NCBI GenBank assembly: GCA_024364805.1 | Contig: CM044524.1 | Span: 5,127,077 to 5,150,441, forward strand | DNA from: Euprymna scolopes | Lineage: Eukaryota > Mollusca > Cephalopoda > Sepiida > Sepiolidae | Direction: 5' to 3' | DNA: 23,365 nucleotides | Part shown: piece by piece, positions 1-10,225 of the stretch | How positions within the stretch are numbered: the stretch's first letter is position 1 | How the letters are laid out: every line of letters starts with the position of its first letter | Notes under the pieces: model-generated | The model's database searches: none | The model's input: the letters and a program-made list of their open reading frames with translations, nothing else | Told to the model about the DNA's origin: nothing | Made by a program: the position numbers and the translations under genes

Positions 1-125
1 AAACTAGTATTAATTTAACAGTTTCAATTCAATGGAAATGAAATAAACTAGTATTAATTTCGGGTAAAATAATTATTCTGCATTAGTTTTCTTTTACTTT
101 GTGACTTTGTTTTAAATTCTTCAGA
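1..125. repeat. Composite-repeat core, copy A (3' part)
   Basis: This is the 3' part of the core seen elsewhere in the arrays. It holds a TTTAACAG..CAATGGAAAT segment, an ACTAGTATTAAT segment, and then TTCTGCATTAGTTTTCTTTTACTTTG. These line up in order with the core at 20886 (TTTAACGGAT.., AACTAGCTTTAATCT, TTCTGCATTTG..). The window edge cuts off its 5' part. An AAACTAGTATTAATTT string occurs twice, at 1 and at about 46. Confidence 0.6.
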
Positions 126-1443
126 ATATTTATTACAAACACGTCGAAAAGATTCTCCTTAACATAGACAATTACACACAAACCATAGAGAAAACCTGCA
201 AAACAGTAAAAAAACAACGAAAAAACAGAATAAAGCCAACAAAACAGATAAAAACTTACAAAACCATAGATAAATGCCTACAACAGATATAATCTTACAT
301 AACATAAATTTTTTTTTTAAAATACATAAAAAGTATAATTTATAGACAAAAAGGTACGAAACATATAACACCTTAGAAAACATAAATTAAAACCCGGAAT
401 ACATAGATAGAACCTAAAAATCATAGTTAAAACAACAAAAACATAGAGAAAACTTACAAAACATGGATAAAATCCTACCAGAAACAGATAAAAACCTACA
501 AAACAGATAAAACCTATAAACAACAGAAAAGAAAGCCAAAACTACGAGGAAAATCATAGAAAATGCAGAAAAAACTACAAAAATCATAGATAAAACCTAC
601 AAACATAAATGAAAACCTCAAAAACCGTTAACACTAAAACAACTAGGATAAAAAATTTAAAACATAGATTAACTTATCTATTAAATTATATTATATTATA
701 TTATCCATTAAATTATATATTCACACCTACAAAAACATAGCCTTCAAAACATAGATAACATCTTCCAAACTAATACATAAAAACATAGACAAACACCTAC
801 AAAACAGAAAAAAACACTACGAAAACATAACTAAATCTTATTGATAAAAACATATAAAACATACATATAAATGAAAAACACCTACAAAAAACGTAAATAA
901 AAATTTTAAATACAAAGATAAAAACTTACAAATAAAAGAGAAAAAAACAACAAAACATGGAGTAGCCATCAAGTCGTATAATAATATGCCTAAAAATATA
1001 GATAAAAACCTACAAAACATAGATAAAAACATACAAACCATAAATACCAACCGATAGGTACAAATTTAGAAACGTGCAAAATATAAATAAAGCCTACGCA
1101 CCAAAGAAAACCCCTACAAAATTTTAATAAAGCTACCAAACCGTGCGTTGAAAATCCACAAAACAAAAATTAAAACATACAAAACATAGATATAAACTTA
1201 TAAATCATAGGTAAACACTACTAATCATATACAAACAGAAAAAATAAAGATAAACACATAAAAAGTGTATACAATTCCCAACCATGGAAGGTACAAAACA
1301 TAGATAAAACACTTACAAAAACAAAAATGAAAATGTACAAAACATTGAAAAAAATCGAAAAGTTAACAAAACACATAACATAACATAGAAAATAGATTAA
1401 AAAAACATACATAACATAGATTACAACCGAAAAATCAAGAAAA

Positions 1444-1548
1444 ATCAATTTCAGATTCCAGTCGACTCAAGATTATCGCTTGATGATGCACCCCTTAAAT
1501 TGTGGCAATTAAGTTTACTTTGTTTGGTAAACTACTTGTTTTGATTTT
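1444..1548. repeat. Composite-repeat core, copy B (short)
   Basis: The core opens with ATCAATTTCAGATTCC, continues through GATTATCGCTTGATGATGCACCCC, then TTTACTTTGTTTGG. It is shorter than the other copies, as if its middle were deleted. Minisatellite units resume straight afterwards. Confidence 0.65.
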
Positions 1549-1900
1549 ACAAAAACATAGAAAATATCTAGAAAAACAGATAAAACTTACAAACCTTGAT
1601 AGAACAATACAAAACATAGTTGAAAACTTACTAAACATACATAAAAATAAAAAATAAAAACGTACAAAACTTGGATTAATATCTAAAAATATAGACATAA
1701 AGCAACAAGTCATATATACAAGCCTACAAAATATAAAACCTACTTTAAAAATAATTATTAAAAACTTACAAAACATAAAAACCTACAAAACAAATATTTA
1801 CACGTACAAAACATAGAGAAAATTACAAAAACAGAGATAAAACCTTCATATAATAGCTAAACGACTTTAAAAACAGACCAAATATACAAAATCAAGAAAA

Positions 1901-2022
1901 GAATTTACTCCGGATTCTAGAGGACCTGCGATTGTAGCTTGGTTGTGAACACTCTTCCAAAATGTGGCAAAAGTATTTAACGATTACAGATCAATAGAAT
2001 TGAATTAACAAGTATTAATCTA

Positions 2023-2088
<66 letters not shown>

Positions 2089-2093
2089 TTCTG
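1901..2093. repeat. Composite-repeat core, copy C, carrying a (TA)n tract
   Basis: The core opens with ACTCCGGATTC, followed by GCGATTGTAGCTTGGT, a TTTAACGATTACAG stretch and AATTAACAAGTATTAATCTAG. A (TA)n run follows where other copies have a short T-rich spacer, and then TTTATTTCTG. Minisatellite units resume near 2094. Confidence 0.65.
2024..2084. repeat. (TA)n microsatellite inside core C
   Basis: About 60 bp of uninterrupted TA dinucleotides. Its place within an otherwise conserved core suggests expansion within that copy rather than an independent insertion. Confidence 0.97.
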
Positions 2094-2539
2094 TAGATAA
2101 AATCAAACAAACATAAATAAAAACCCACAAAACAGTGAAAACACCTACAAAACAGAAATTAAATCCTACAGTACATAGATAAAACCTGCAAACCATAAAA
2201 AACCTACAAAACACTATTAAATACCTTACAAAGCATGAATAAAACATGCAAAGCATGCATAAAAACCTACAAATCATAGAAAAATTACATAACATAGAAA
2301 AAATAACCTACAATAACATAGATAAAAACCTACAAATACATAGATAAAAAACTTATAAAACACGAATAAAAACCCCTATTGATATATAAAAACAGATAAA
2401 AACCTTAAAAACATCAATAAAAACTACAAAACATAAAAACGCAGACGGATAAAAACTTAAAAAAACATTGATAAAAACCTACAAATTATAGACGAATTCA
2501 TAGATGAAAACCTACAAAAGCATACAAAACCTAGATAAA

Positions 2540-2665
2540 ATCCATTCCGGATTCAATGCACCTGAAATTATTGCTTTATGATGCTTCCATCCAAAATAAG
2601 TCAAATAAGATTTAACGGATACAGTACAATAGAAGGATGTATTTTTTCTGCATTTGTATTTATCT
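2540..2665. repeat. Composite-repeat core, copy D (ends the left block)
   Basis: The core reads ATCCATTCCGGATTCAATG, then GAAATTATTGCTTTATGATGC, AGATTTAACGGATACAGT and TTTTTTCTGCATTTGTATTTA. No minisatellite units follow it; an LTR-like sequence begins at 2678. The right block also ends on a core (copy G), so the core probably marks the natural 3' end of the composite. Confidence 0.7.
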
Positions 2666-2677
2666 GTGTTTTTTTTT

Positions 2678-2922
2678 TGTTGTGGAGTACAGATCACCCC
2701 TATTTGAGAACTAAGTGGAATCAACCAGTTCTATGAATACCAGTAGTTTCAGAGAATAAATGGAGACATTCATGCCATGTCTTAATGCATGCTACGAACA
2801 CGTTTCTCTGATACCATTTTAGTGGCTCATTTATTCTTTAGTATAAATATGTATTATATTTTATACATTTTACACTACTTGTGATTTCTTTCATTTGTAA
2901 CCCCTAGCACGGGTCTACAACA
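2678..2922 (+). mobile_element. LTR-like segment (fossil LTR retrotransposon, 5' end)
   Basis: The segment opens with TGTTGTGG and closes with CTACAACA, giving the TG..CA ends and short terminal inversion (TGTTG/CAACA) typical of LTRs. It contains an AATAAA hexamer near 2755 and a TATAAATA-like stretch near 2842. The next bases, ATTGGCTGACGAGGACG, resemble the primer-binding and leader start common in Ty3/Gypsy elements. About 245 bp is a normal LTR size. No matching 3' LTR was found in the window and no target-site duplication could be read, partly because the left flank is poly-T. Edges are good guesses, not proven. Confidence 0.5.
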
Positions 2923-3540
2923 ATTGGCTGACGAGGACGATTCAAGAACTTCCCGGATCAATCTACAATAATTGCTAACAACACCTGAATGACGCATTTT
3001 CGGGCAAGGAGTTTACTCTAAAAAACAGCCATTAGAAGACAGCATTTGACGGCCAAAAAAGGATTCAAGAAAAAAGAACACAATAATGTTTTCCTACACT
3101 CGGGGGTAATTCAAAACTTCAAGAGTATTTACTTTTGAAAAGTTCGATCAAGAACGGGAAAAACTACTTGTCTACGTTGGGGAAAAACAACACTCGAGCG
3201 TAAAAATCCACACTTCGCCAAAGGACAACAATTCTTGCCGAAAAAGGATTTTACAAAGACGTCGTCAAATCCTTATCTTGCTACTAAAAGCGTAAACTAC
3301 GAGTTGAAACGGAAATCATAATTGCGTGGAGAATTATTACTACGGAATTAACGAGACCAAGTTTTCAGTAAATAAAAAAGAAAACAACATTTGTCCATCT
3401 CTATAAAAACAAGTAATACTAAAAAAAGACTTTGTTGTTCTAAACAGCAGGTCTTACTAATACGTATTATGGTTAAAGGGCTTTAGCGTTGAAAAAGAAA
3501 AAACCTCCTGCAAAAGTAAATGATAGTATATTTTATTTTA
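2923..3540 (+). mobile_element. Leader-like non-coding DNA after the LTR
   Basis: About 600 bp directly follows the putative LTR. It begins with the TTGGCTGACGAGGACG stretch and shows no reading frame of note. Short phrases such as TTCAAGAA recur (near 2941, 3062 and 3118). I read it as the untranslated leader of the same broken element, which does not continue into recognisable gag on this strand. Confidence 0.4.
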
Positions 3541-3558
3541 TTGGCTAAAGCGAGTATC

Positions 3559-3601
3559 CACGCACACACACACACACACAAACACAAACACACACACAAA
3601 C
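3559..3601. repeat. (CA)n microsatellite, imperfect
   Basis: CACACA runs interrupted by AAACA steps. It separates the leader-like DNA from the antisense pol fragment. Confidence 0.95.
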
Positions 3602-3617
3602 ATCGGATTTTAATCCG

Positions 3618-4440
3618 ATTAAAATAATCTTTTCACTGGTCGACGGGACTGCACGTTGAAGAAGAAAAACACGATTTCTCTAAGCACGACAAATAAAGTG
3701 TTAACACCGGGGTGCCCGCTTTGGGAATGGACATTAGCAACACCGTCCGGACTAAGCCGACGCCAAACCACGGCGCAATTCACAGTTCGTCCACTTCGTT
3801 CGGCAGGTTCAGCCAACGGCGTGGCACTCTGGTCAGGCGATCGGCACGATTCTGACAGAACTGCACCAATGTCACATCTACGGCCAGGTTGAATTCCTTG
3901 ATGATCTTGGTCAGGGTAGCAAGTCGTCTCCGTATTAGCATTTTGGTCGATGCCTTCGTTGTCAACTGTACTTTCCGACTCAAGGCATCGGTTATCCACC
4001 GATGTACGCACGTAAAGTCTGTGACGCTGTGAAGCACTCTGGCCTCAGATTTACCCCTTTGAGTGTAGCATCAAGCTTAGCTAGGTTTATGTGCCCAGTG
4101 TAATTTTCTGACCGAAGCCATCAAGCATCTTCTACGATAAATCCATCGACTGCAAGAGCAACGCCAACTCCGAGTGAGCTGGCGTCCACCCAAACTGTAA
4201 ACTCACTTCCGTCAACGCATTAGATCCTTAGCACGGGGTCGTCCTCGGTCACTCTGGCCACAGCTTCCACCAGCATGCTTCGCAGGGAGGGATCGCGCAC
4301 CTCATCGTCTCCTGCCGTTGACATGGAAGTCGCACGTTGCTTTATGGCCGCCACCGCCACCCGGAGCCACCCACACACATGGAAGTGTCAACGATTTTAA
4401 CCTGTGACCCCATCAACGAGTACATCCGGCCTCTGTTGCC
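3618..4440 (-). mobile_element. LTR-retrotransposon pol fragment (RNase H to integrase zinc region), fossil
   Basis: Read on the minus strand, this segment resembles the RNase H part of an LTR-retrotransposon polyprotein. It shows a TVWVDASSLGVGVAL-like start (about 4130-4190), GHINLAKLDA (about 4080), a TDALSRK region and an LVQFCQNRADRLTRVP stretch (about 3830). An HSQSGHPGV motif near 3720, typical of the integrase zinc-binding start, follows. It is broken, with several breaks, and lacks both ends. Its GC content is well above that of the surroundings. Ty3/Gypsy is the likeliest family, but I cannot exclude another LTR lineage. It runs opposite to the LTR at 2678, so it is a different insertion. 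Confidence 0.7.
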
Positions 4441-4495
4441 GCTGATAGTTCAACAACCCCGTTTGCCGCATAATCAGTTCAACAGTTCCCCCAAT

Positions 4496-4496
<1 letters not shown>

Positions 4497-4542
<46 letters not shown>

Positions 4543-4560
4543 ATATGTGTATATATATAT
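4497..4560. repeat. (TA)n microsatellite
   Basis: About 60 bp of TA repeats with a TTTA and a TGTG interruption. It lies exactly between the antisense pol fragment and the plus-strand LINE fragment. Confidence 0.95.
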
Positions 4561-5700
4561 CCTCGTCGCCACCGTTTCTCTCTGTCCCTCTCTAGTTTTT
4601 CTCTATATTATGGCTCTCGAAGGATCTGGTAGGCCTCTCGATGCCATATTAATTGGTAATTGTTACGGCTTTACCTTATCATGTGCGGCAAAAAAATTCT
4701 TGTCTTTTTCTCTCTTATTTTCCCTCTCTGTCCTGCTCCAACCAAGTCTACCAACCTGCTCCACAAACCCCAAAACCTCAACAATCATGACAAACCTCCA
4801 GAAAAGAAACACAAATGAACATAGAACCCCATCCTCCAACGTAGACCCTTACTACCAGGTCTCCTTCTCCAACATCAGGGGTCTACGTTCCAACCTCCCA
4901 GAGGTTGAAACACAATTACAGGAGACGAAACTGGACATATTCTTTCTAAGTGAAACTAGTATAGGGCCAACCACTTCTCTAGACGAATTCATAATTAAAG
5001 AATACTCTAACTTAACATCTAAATCTGACCCCCAAGATCGCCATGGGCATGTGCCTACATCAAAGATGGCTTTCCATGTGGTAGGGATATCTCCAGAGAA
5101 GACCCTAATTTTCCTTATATGTGCTTCCAGGATTACACCACTGCATTTATGTTTGCCCTCTATCGCCCCCACAACAGTGGGGTTACTATCTTTAAGAGCA
5201 TATCTGAGAAAATTGATCACATCCTGTCTGCTCATCCTTCGGCTAACATTCACATTTGCGGTGACTTCAATGTCCATAATGTGGAATGGCTTACCAACTC
5301 AAATAAAACCGATGCGAGGGGAGGTTTTGTCATGATTTTGACATTGCCTATGACCTCACTCAGATTGTTCACGAACCCACCCGTGTGCCCGATATACCGG
5401 TCAATATGCAAGCATTCTAGACCTTTTCATCACAACTTCCCCTGAGCTGTGTTCATGTTCCGTTCTATCTCCTCTTGGATCCTCTGACCACTCTGTTGTA
5501 GCAGTTAAGATAAACATGAAATGTAATAAGTCTTCAGACGTACCTGTCCACTGTACTGTATATCGATACTCTATGGCTGACTGGGATAGCTTCCGTACAT
5601 TCATATCTGGCCTTCCTCTGCATTCCATGTTTAAAAAGGATGTGTGCTCAATAGTATCAGACCTGACCGAATGGTTAATTGTAGGCATAGTCCGATTCAC
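4561..5700 (+). mobile_element. LINE fragment: 5' region and AP-type endonuclease domain, broken
   Basis: A pyrimidine-rich leader (4561-4786) precedes a candidate start codon at 4787. The frame then reads through YQVSFSNIRGLRSN and the LSET motif (about 4850-4960), the opening of an exonuclease-endonuclease-phosphatase domain. YRPHNS (about 5160), GDFNVHNVEW (about 5260-5290) and GSSDHSVV (about 5475-5500) follow in the expected order; these are the family's catalytic and C-terminal motifs. The coding signal changes frame at least three times: frame 2, then frame 1 near 5044, frame 3 near 5325 and frame 2 again near 5400. The DNA strand-nicking domain is therefore present but dead. The reverse transcriptase expected downstream is absent; coding similarity ends at a short duplication at 5682. 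Best fit is the Jockey/CR1 superfamily of APE-type LINEs. Long minus-strand frames here are shadows. Confidence 0.8.
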
Positions 5701-5725
5701 ATATAGGCATAGTCCGATTCACACA
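5682..5725. repeat. 22 bp tandem duplication
   Basis: TAGGCATAGTCCGATTCACA occurs twice with period 22, and the copies differ only near the end. It sits at the point where LINE endonuclease similarity stops, so it may mark the deletion or truncation junction. Confidence 0.9.
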
Positions 5726-5984
5726 TAGATTCGAAAAAAATGTCCAAAAATATATATAACAAATAAATGTTATCAAAGGCAGGATATATTACATTTTTAC
5801 CTAACTGAATAAGTTTTTAGTGTTTTTATTTAATGTAAAATGTTTATTCGGTTCGAAACTTATAATGCTAATCGATATATTTGAAAAAGACAAATGGTTA
5901 TGGTTGGGAAAATAAGTTCAACCTAGAAAACTATGCAAAATACTGTTAGAAACTCACTCAATATATGTTACCATGACATAGGCG
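5726..5984. other. AT-rich spacer, no feature seen
   Basis: No reading frame, RNA gene or clear repeat could be recognised between the two LINE fragments. Confidence 0.6.
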
Positions 5985-7120
5985 GTGATGGTGATGAAAA
6001 GGGGAATAAAGGTTCATTCGAATGGAATAATTCTGTCGAATGGAGAAATTATGAAAGAAATATAAGATACAGAGTATAAGTATTTGGGAGTGCTGGAGGG
6101 TGTAGACATCATGAACAGAGATGAAAGAGAAAGTCAAGAAGGAGTATCTTAGAAGAGTGAAACTAATTGCGAGGTCGAATTTGTATGGAGGAAACCTAGT
6201 GAAAGCGGTGAATGCATGGACAGTGTTTTGAGTTACATTGCGGGAATTTTGGAACGGTCTAAAAAATAATTTGCATGCCATGGATATCGAAACAAGAAAA
6301 GTTTTAGCAATGTTTGGTATATTTCATATTCGAAGTAGCATAACGAGGCTGTATCAAAAGAGGAAAGATGATGGGAGAGGATTGAAAAGTGTAAACCCCA
6401 GGAAACTAAGGAGATGTTGATGAAGGAGCATGTGGTTAGAAGTGAGAAGTGGATACTTAAGGTTGTGGCCAATGAAGTTAAGCTATTCGAGACCAAGGCT
6501 GATTATGTGAAACGTATTGATAGAGAAATGGTAAAGGAATTGGCTACAAAGAAAATGCACGGACAGTTCTTCCATGATATAGCAGAAGTGGCTGGGTATC
6601 TGGCTAAGACTACTGAAGCCTTTGGTTGCGCAGCACAAGAGCAGGCATTAGGAATACGACTGTTAAAAAAGTGGTTCTAGGAGAGGAAGCTGTCACAGAA
6701 TGCCGGATTTGTGGTAAGCCATCGGAGTAAATTGCGTACTTTGCAGAAGGGTGTTGCGGTTTGGCCTAGAGAGATTTCCGCAAAAGACATAATCGCAATG
6801 GTTATATATTGAGAGGCCTGTAAGTGTGCTGAAAAGTAGTTTGATGAGGTGATGGAGTGAGAACAAGTGAAGATTGTAATTTAGAAGTATTATGGGACAA
6901 AAATGTGTCACAACGACCAACCAATTGGAACATAGTCGTCATTGACATAATCTCATAAATCTGGCAGATTGTAGACTTCTCAGTACCATGGGACAGGAAT
7001 GTGAGAGAGAAGGAGAATGAGAAGTTGAGCAATTATGCTCCATTGGCCTCGGAGATAAGGCGTATACACGAGGTTAAAACACAAATAATCCCTGTCGTAG
7101 AAGGTACGTTAGTAGTATCG
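5985..7120 (+). mobile_element. LINE 3' fragment with restriction-like endonuclease (R2/NeSL-type), broken
   Basis: The segment reads as the last third of an RLE-class LINE protein. The end of the RT palm and thumb is seen as YKYLGVLEGVD (about 6070), KEKVKKEYLRRVKLIARSN and LYGGNLVKAVNAW (about 6125-6220). A connector follows with ETRKVLAMFG and a GRGLKSV-like stretch (6280-6400), then AAQEQALGIRLLKKW (about 6630-6678). A CRICGK zinc-knuckle start follows at 6701. Last comes a nuclease-like segment with IVVIDII..IVDFSVPWDRNV and YAPLASEIRRIH (about 6920-7075). Frames shift at least three times and internal stops are present (for example TGA near 6229 and TAA near 6731), so it is dead. The second half of the zinc knuckle is degraded. 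In intact relatives this nuclease nicks the target site. The exact clade is uncertain. Confidence 0.75.
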
Positions 7121-7779
7121 TCATCTAGAATGACAATTGACAAATCTTACCTACATTGCCTTCAGGCATTTTTCAGTTAACAGGCCTTCTATATCTCGGT
7201 GGCCCTATTCCCCGAAAAATATATCCGAACCAGATAAGCGCGCGAGACAAAAAACTATAAATAAAATCTTTTTACAAAAAAAAACAAAAAAAACGAATAG
7301 TGTTCATCCTACCGAAAAAGTATATTTCAAAAACTCTACAAAAACAAAATACGATTAAATTCTTAATTTCCTTTAAACGTTTAACAAATTCGTCGCTGTT
7401 GTTCTCTCTGAATGACTAAAAGGGGAAAAAATCTGTACTTTATTGCTTTACCCTCCCTAGAAAAAATATACATCATTTTTTTGTTTAGACTATAGATCGT
7501 TATCTTTGTTTTTCTTACGCTAAAGGAAAAAATAAACAGCAATTTTTGCACCTCTGAGACGTCTTATTTCGGAACTCTTACTATATACTAGCCCTTGAGC
7601 AAAAATTAAGCACTTGAAATCCTCCACCGTAATCTCTGCCAATCTGAAGTTGTCATAGGGTTATTTTCTATAGATGCATATGTTTAGTAATCCTGATCAT
7701 CGAATTTAGAGACATTCATGCATAACCATCGCTTATGCCAAAGCTAAATAGTTGGCCCAAACAATTAAACATCAAACAA
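7121..7779. other. AT-rich non-coding stretch
   Basis: The first part may be the 3' untranslated tail of the LINE just upstream, but no tail repeat or target duplication was recognised. Two poly-A runs lie near 7277 and 7288. I see no gene, RNA or repeat of confidence. Confidence 0.5.
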
Positions 7780-8400
7780 TTAAACTGTCTCCGAAAATTC
7801 CAACTCATTTGTTTTCCTCGGAAGAATAAAATCTACAAATTTGCTGTGTTCCGCTGTACCTAGTTCTCTTAGTAATAGAATGACTTTTCTTGAGTTCGAC
7901 CAGCTTTCCTGGTCTGTGGCGAATATATCCTCATAACGTTTATAATACGATTCAAATGTTTTCTCTTCGTCTGGTACGTAGTTGGAAGTTTCCAGTGAAT
8001 TAAATACGGTGTTATTACGATATGTAGCAGTTCCTTCATTTGACTGCTTGTTGTTTAATTTCTCTTGGGTTAACCTTTGAATTTCTAAATGCTTGTTTTG
8101 CATTTCTTCGGACCTTGACATTCTTTATGTAATTCGGTTTGAAATTCCCTTTGTTTTTTTTTTGTAATATTTCATGATATTTCTCGTTCTCCAACTGCAG
8201 GAGTGCGAACCGTTCTTCCTGTTTTTCAAGCCGTTCGCTTTGTTTTTCTTGAAATTTTTGCTGCATTATCTGTTGTTCCCTTATTAATAGGATCAACTGT
8301 TCATTTTGACGCTGTTGACTTTCTAGCTGTGTTTTGAATAATTTTGTTATCACTTTGGCGAATTGTTCCATGTTTAGATAATAATGTATATGCAACAATG
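7780..8400 (-). mobile_element. Ty3/Gypsy gag fragment, antisense fossil
   Basis: On the minus strand a glutamine- and glutamate-rich coiled-coil-like stretch (MEQFAKVITKLFKTQLES onward, about 8365-8050) is followed by a capsid-like segment containing FESYYKRYEDIF and LLLRELGTAEHSKF (about 7950-7800). The latter closely parallels the plus-strand segment at 9080-9270 (YYRRFETIF, LLLQKLGMKENTKF), so both come from related gag genes. The copy is broken and incomplete: only the N-terminal part of gag remains, with no zinc knuckle, pol or LTR recognised beside it. Confidence 0.65.
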
Positions 8401-9049
8401 AATATACTTTTCATTTGTGTAAGCCACAAATATAAAATGAGTTGGACAAAAACAAATTGCACCAACTTATGCCTTTCTTATTTCATGTCTTGCTTTTGAA
8501 ATCCGTAAGTCCGCAATAATCAACTTTTGATATTCTTTTATATTTTGTAAACAGAGTCTATCAGTGACATTTTTAAAACTCTCTGCAAGTATGAATTACT
8601 TCACTTGTGTAATTTACTAGGTACGGGCAAAAATGGGCGGACAAAAATAGGGGGACCTAGTTTTGAAAACCGATTCGTCATAATTTTTTTGTAGGTTTCC
8701 GACTACTTTTTGATTGCATTTGAAAGATTAGAATTTTCTTATAGAAAAAATATATATTTGTACACGTGAAAAAAATGTTATGTAAAATGTTTTCACGGCG
8801 AGCTAATCAATTCAGTACGCATTGCCAGATGAATGTGAAAAATACGCATGATTCCGTGACGTCAGATTTGTGTTAACTATACGAACAATGGAAAAGCAGA
8901 AGCGACTGAATAATTTTTTAAAACCTTTGTTTATCTTCTTCAAATTGCAATTAATAATTCATCGTTGTTATAATTTTGTCAGGTTTTATATTATATGAAA
9001 CTGTGTTGTGACAAACATCTGAAGATGGCGTATTTTTTATTTTTTTTCG
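8401..9049. other. Spacer between head-to-head gag fossils
   Basis: No gene was recognised. It contains a short motif resembling a DNA-transposon end at 8618 (listed separately). It may include leader DNA of either flanking retroelement, but no LTR could be delimited. Confidence 0.5.
8618..8660 (+). repeat. Transposon-end-like motif
   Basis: TAGGTACGGGCAAAAATG matches, with one extra A, the inverted right end of the DNA-transposon-like element at 15872-15888 (TAGGTACGGGCAAAATG on the minus strand). A second similar phrase, GGACAAAAATAGGGGGACC, follows at once. It may be one end of a related, otherwise lost element. Confidence 0.4.
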
Positions 9050-9500
9050 GCAGAGGGTATAGCGGAGTTCAAATACGACCCAGAACGAGGTGATACATTC
9101 CCTGCCTATTATCGTAGGTTCGAGACGATTTTTACAAAAAGATGTGAGAAATGGTCGGGCGAGGAAAGAACCACACTCCTACTTCAGAAATTGGGTATGA
9201 AGGAAAACACAAAATTTATAAATTTGATTCTACCAAAGAAACCAGAAGTTATTTCTTTTTCGGAAACTGTTCAAATTTTGTACTCGATATTTGGTGAAAG
9301 AGACAGCCATTTTCATACAACTATTTAAATTAAAAGATTTGTCAGTTGACATGTTTAAGTGTTATATATTTGTTCAGGGATTGCCGGCACCGAAGGACAA
9401 GGATTTAAGGTCAAGGATTTTATCGATTATGGAGCAAGATCCAGAAATTAACTTGCAAAAAGTGACAGAAGAATGTGAGTAATTGATAAATGTGAAAAGG
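9050..9500 (+). mobile_element. gag capsid part of the Gypsy fossil
   Basis: EFKYDPERGDTFPAYYRRF, then LILPKKPE and IFVQGLPAPKDKDLRSRIL (about 9070-9440), are typical of the capsid-type gag of animal Ty3/Gypsy elements. The parallel with the antisense fragment at 7780-8000 supports the call. Confidence 0.75.
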
Positions 9501-9559
9501 CATACCACTAGGATAGAAGGAAAAACTACATCCCACGTCCTAATGGTAAAACAAAAATC

Positions 9560-9885
9560 ATGTCACAAGAACAAAGAAAAATTTTTGAATATTGGAGCTG
9601 TGCGGGTTTGCACTTAAGAAAACATTGTCCTTTTAAAGACCAACCTTGCGCCAAATGTGGTTTAGTCGGACACCAAGCCTCCCCGTGCCGAACTAAACAA
9701 AATAAACAAAGACGAAACTTTAAGTCTAAAGTAAACCTGGTGTTGTCAAAAGAAGTGATACAAGGAAGTAAAAGTAAATGTGTCAATACCAAACCAATTG
9801 GTCACATAGTGAAATTACTTTTGGATACGAGTAGCGATATTTCAATTATCGATGAAGTGACCTGGAAGAATGTCCAAAACTAGAA
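9560..9885 (+). mobile_element. Nucleocapsid zinc knuckles and protease start of the Gypsy fossil
   Basis: A cysteine/histidine-rich stretch (CAGLHLRKHCPF, CAKCGLVGH) at about 9595-9690 is the nucleic-acid-binding part of gag. GHIVKLLLDTSSDISII at about 9800-9850 resembles the start of a retropepsin-type aspartic protease. Confidence 0.75.
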
Positions 9886-10225
9886 AAAAAAATTAATTGC
9901 ACAAAGGAGTATCCGGCAAGAGATTAAAATTCATGGGAGCATTTAATTGCAGCGCATCAGTTGGCTCAAAAACTTTTTCTACAAAAGTATCAGTTTTTCC
10001 AGGTATAAATTCTTGCCTTTTCGGAATTGATTAGATCGTTTTGTTTGATTTATGGGAATTACCCATGAATTCATTTTGTAACAGTGTGAGTGTATCTGAA
10101 AACAAAAATTCCAAACAACATGAGGATTTTCTTATGGTCTTAAAAAGTGAATTCCCCAGGGTTTTTTTTCTGGGGGGTTAGGTATGTGTACTAAAACCGA
10201 AGTGAATTTTTAACTAAAGCAAAAT

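Larger units (their letters stand above)
1..2665. repeat. Composite minisatellite array, left block
   Basis: A degenerate tandem repeat with a unit of about 21 bp, consensus AAAAACCTACAAAACATAGAT, fills this block. Unit length drifts by a few bases and many units are damaged. The plus strand is dominated by A and C and is strikingly poor in G. Conserved non-minisatellite cores interrupt it (partial at 1-125, then 1444, 1901 and 2540). The block runs off the left window edge, so its true start is unknown. Because 21 is a multiple of three, the minus strand gives short open frames rich in Phe, Tyr, Cys, Leu and Val with a seven-residue rhythm. I regard these as artefacts, not genes. Confidence 0.9.

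Noticed and set aside
159-2295. Several 68-93 codon minus-strand frames in the left array
   Set aside because: They follow the 21 bp repeat unit, have no start context or family signal, and overlap in different frames.
3656-4037. Plus-strand 78-codon and minus-strand 130-codon frames
   Set aside because: They are shadows of the antisense pol fragment, whose family motifs lie in another frame.
2678-4440. A single retroelement running from the LTR at 2678 through the pol fragment
   Set aside because: The LTR and leader read on the plus strand while the pol fragment reads on the minus strand, with a (CA)n tract between.
4852-5277. Minus-strand 141-codon frame
   Set aside because: It lies opposite the LINE endonuclease motifs and shows no family resemblance of its own.
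5958-7032. Several minus-strand frames opposite the RLE-type LINE
   Set aside because: Serine/leucine-rich antisense shadows; the plus strand carries ordered LINE motifs.
8857-8864. TGACGTCA, a perfect CRE-type palindrome
   Set aside because: A single 8 bp site with no promoter or gene nearby is expected by chance at this window length.
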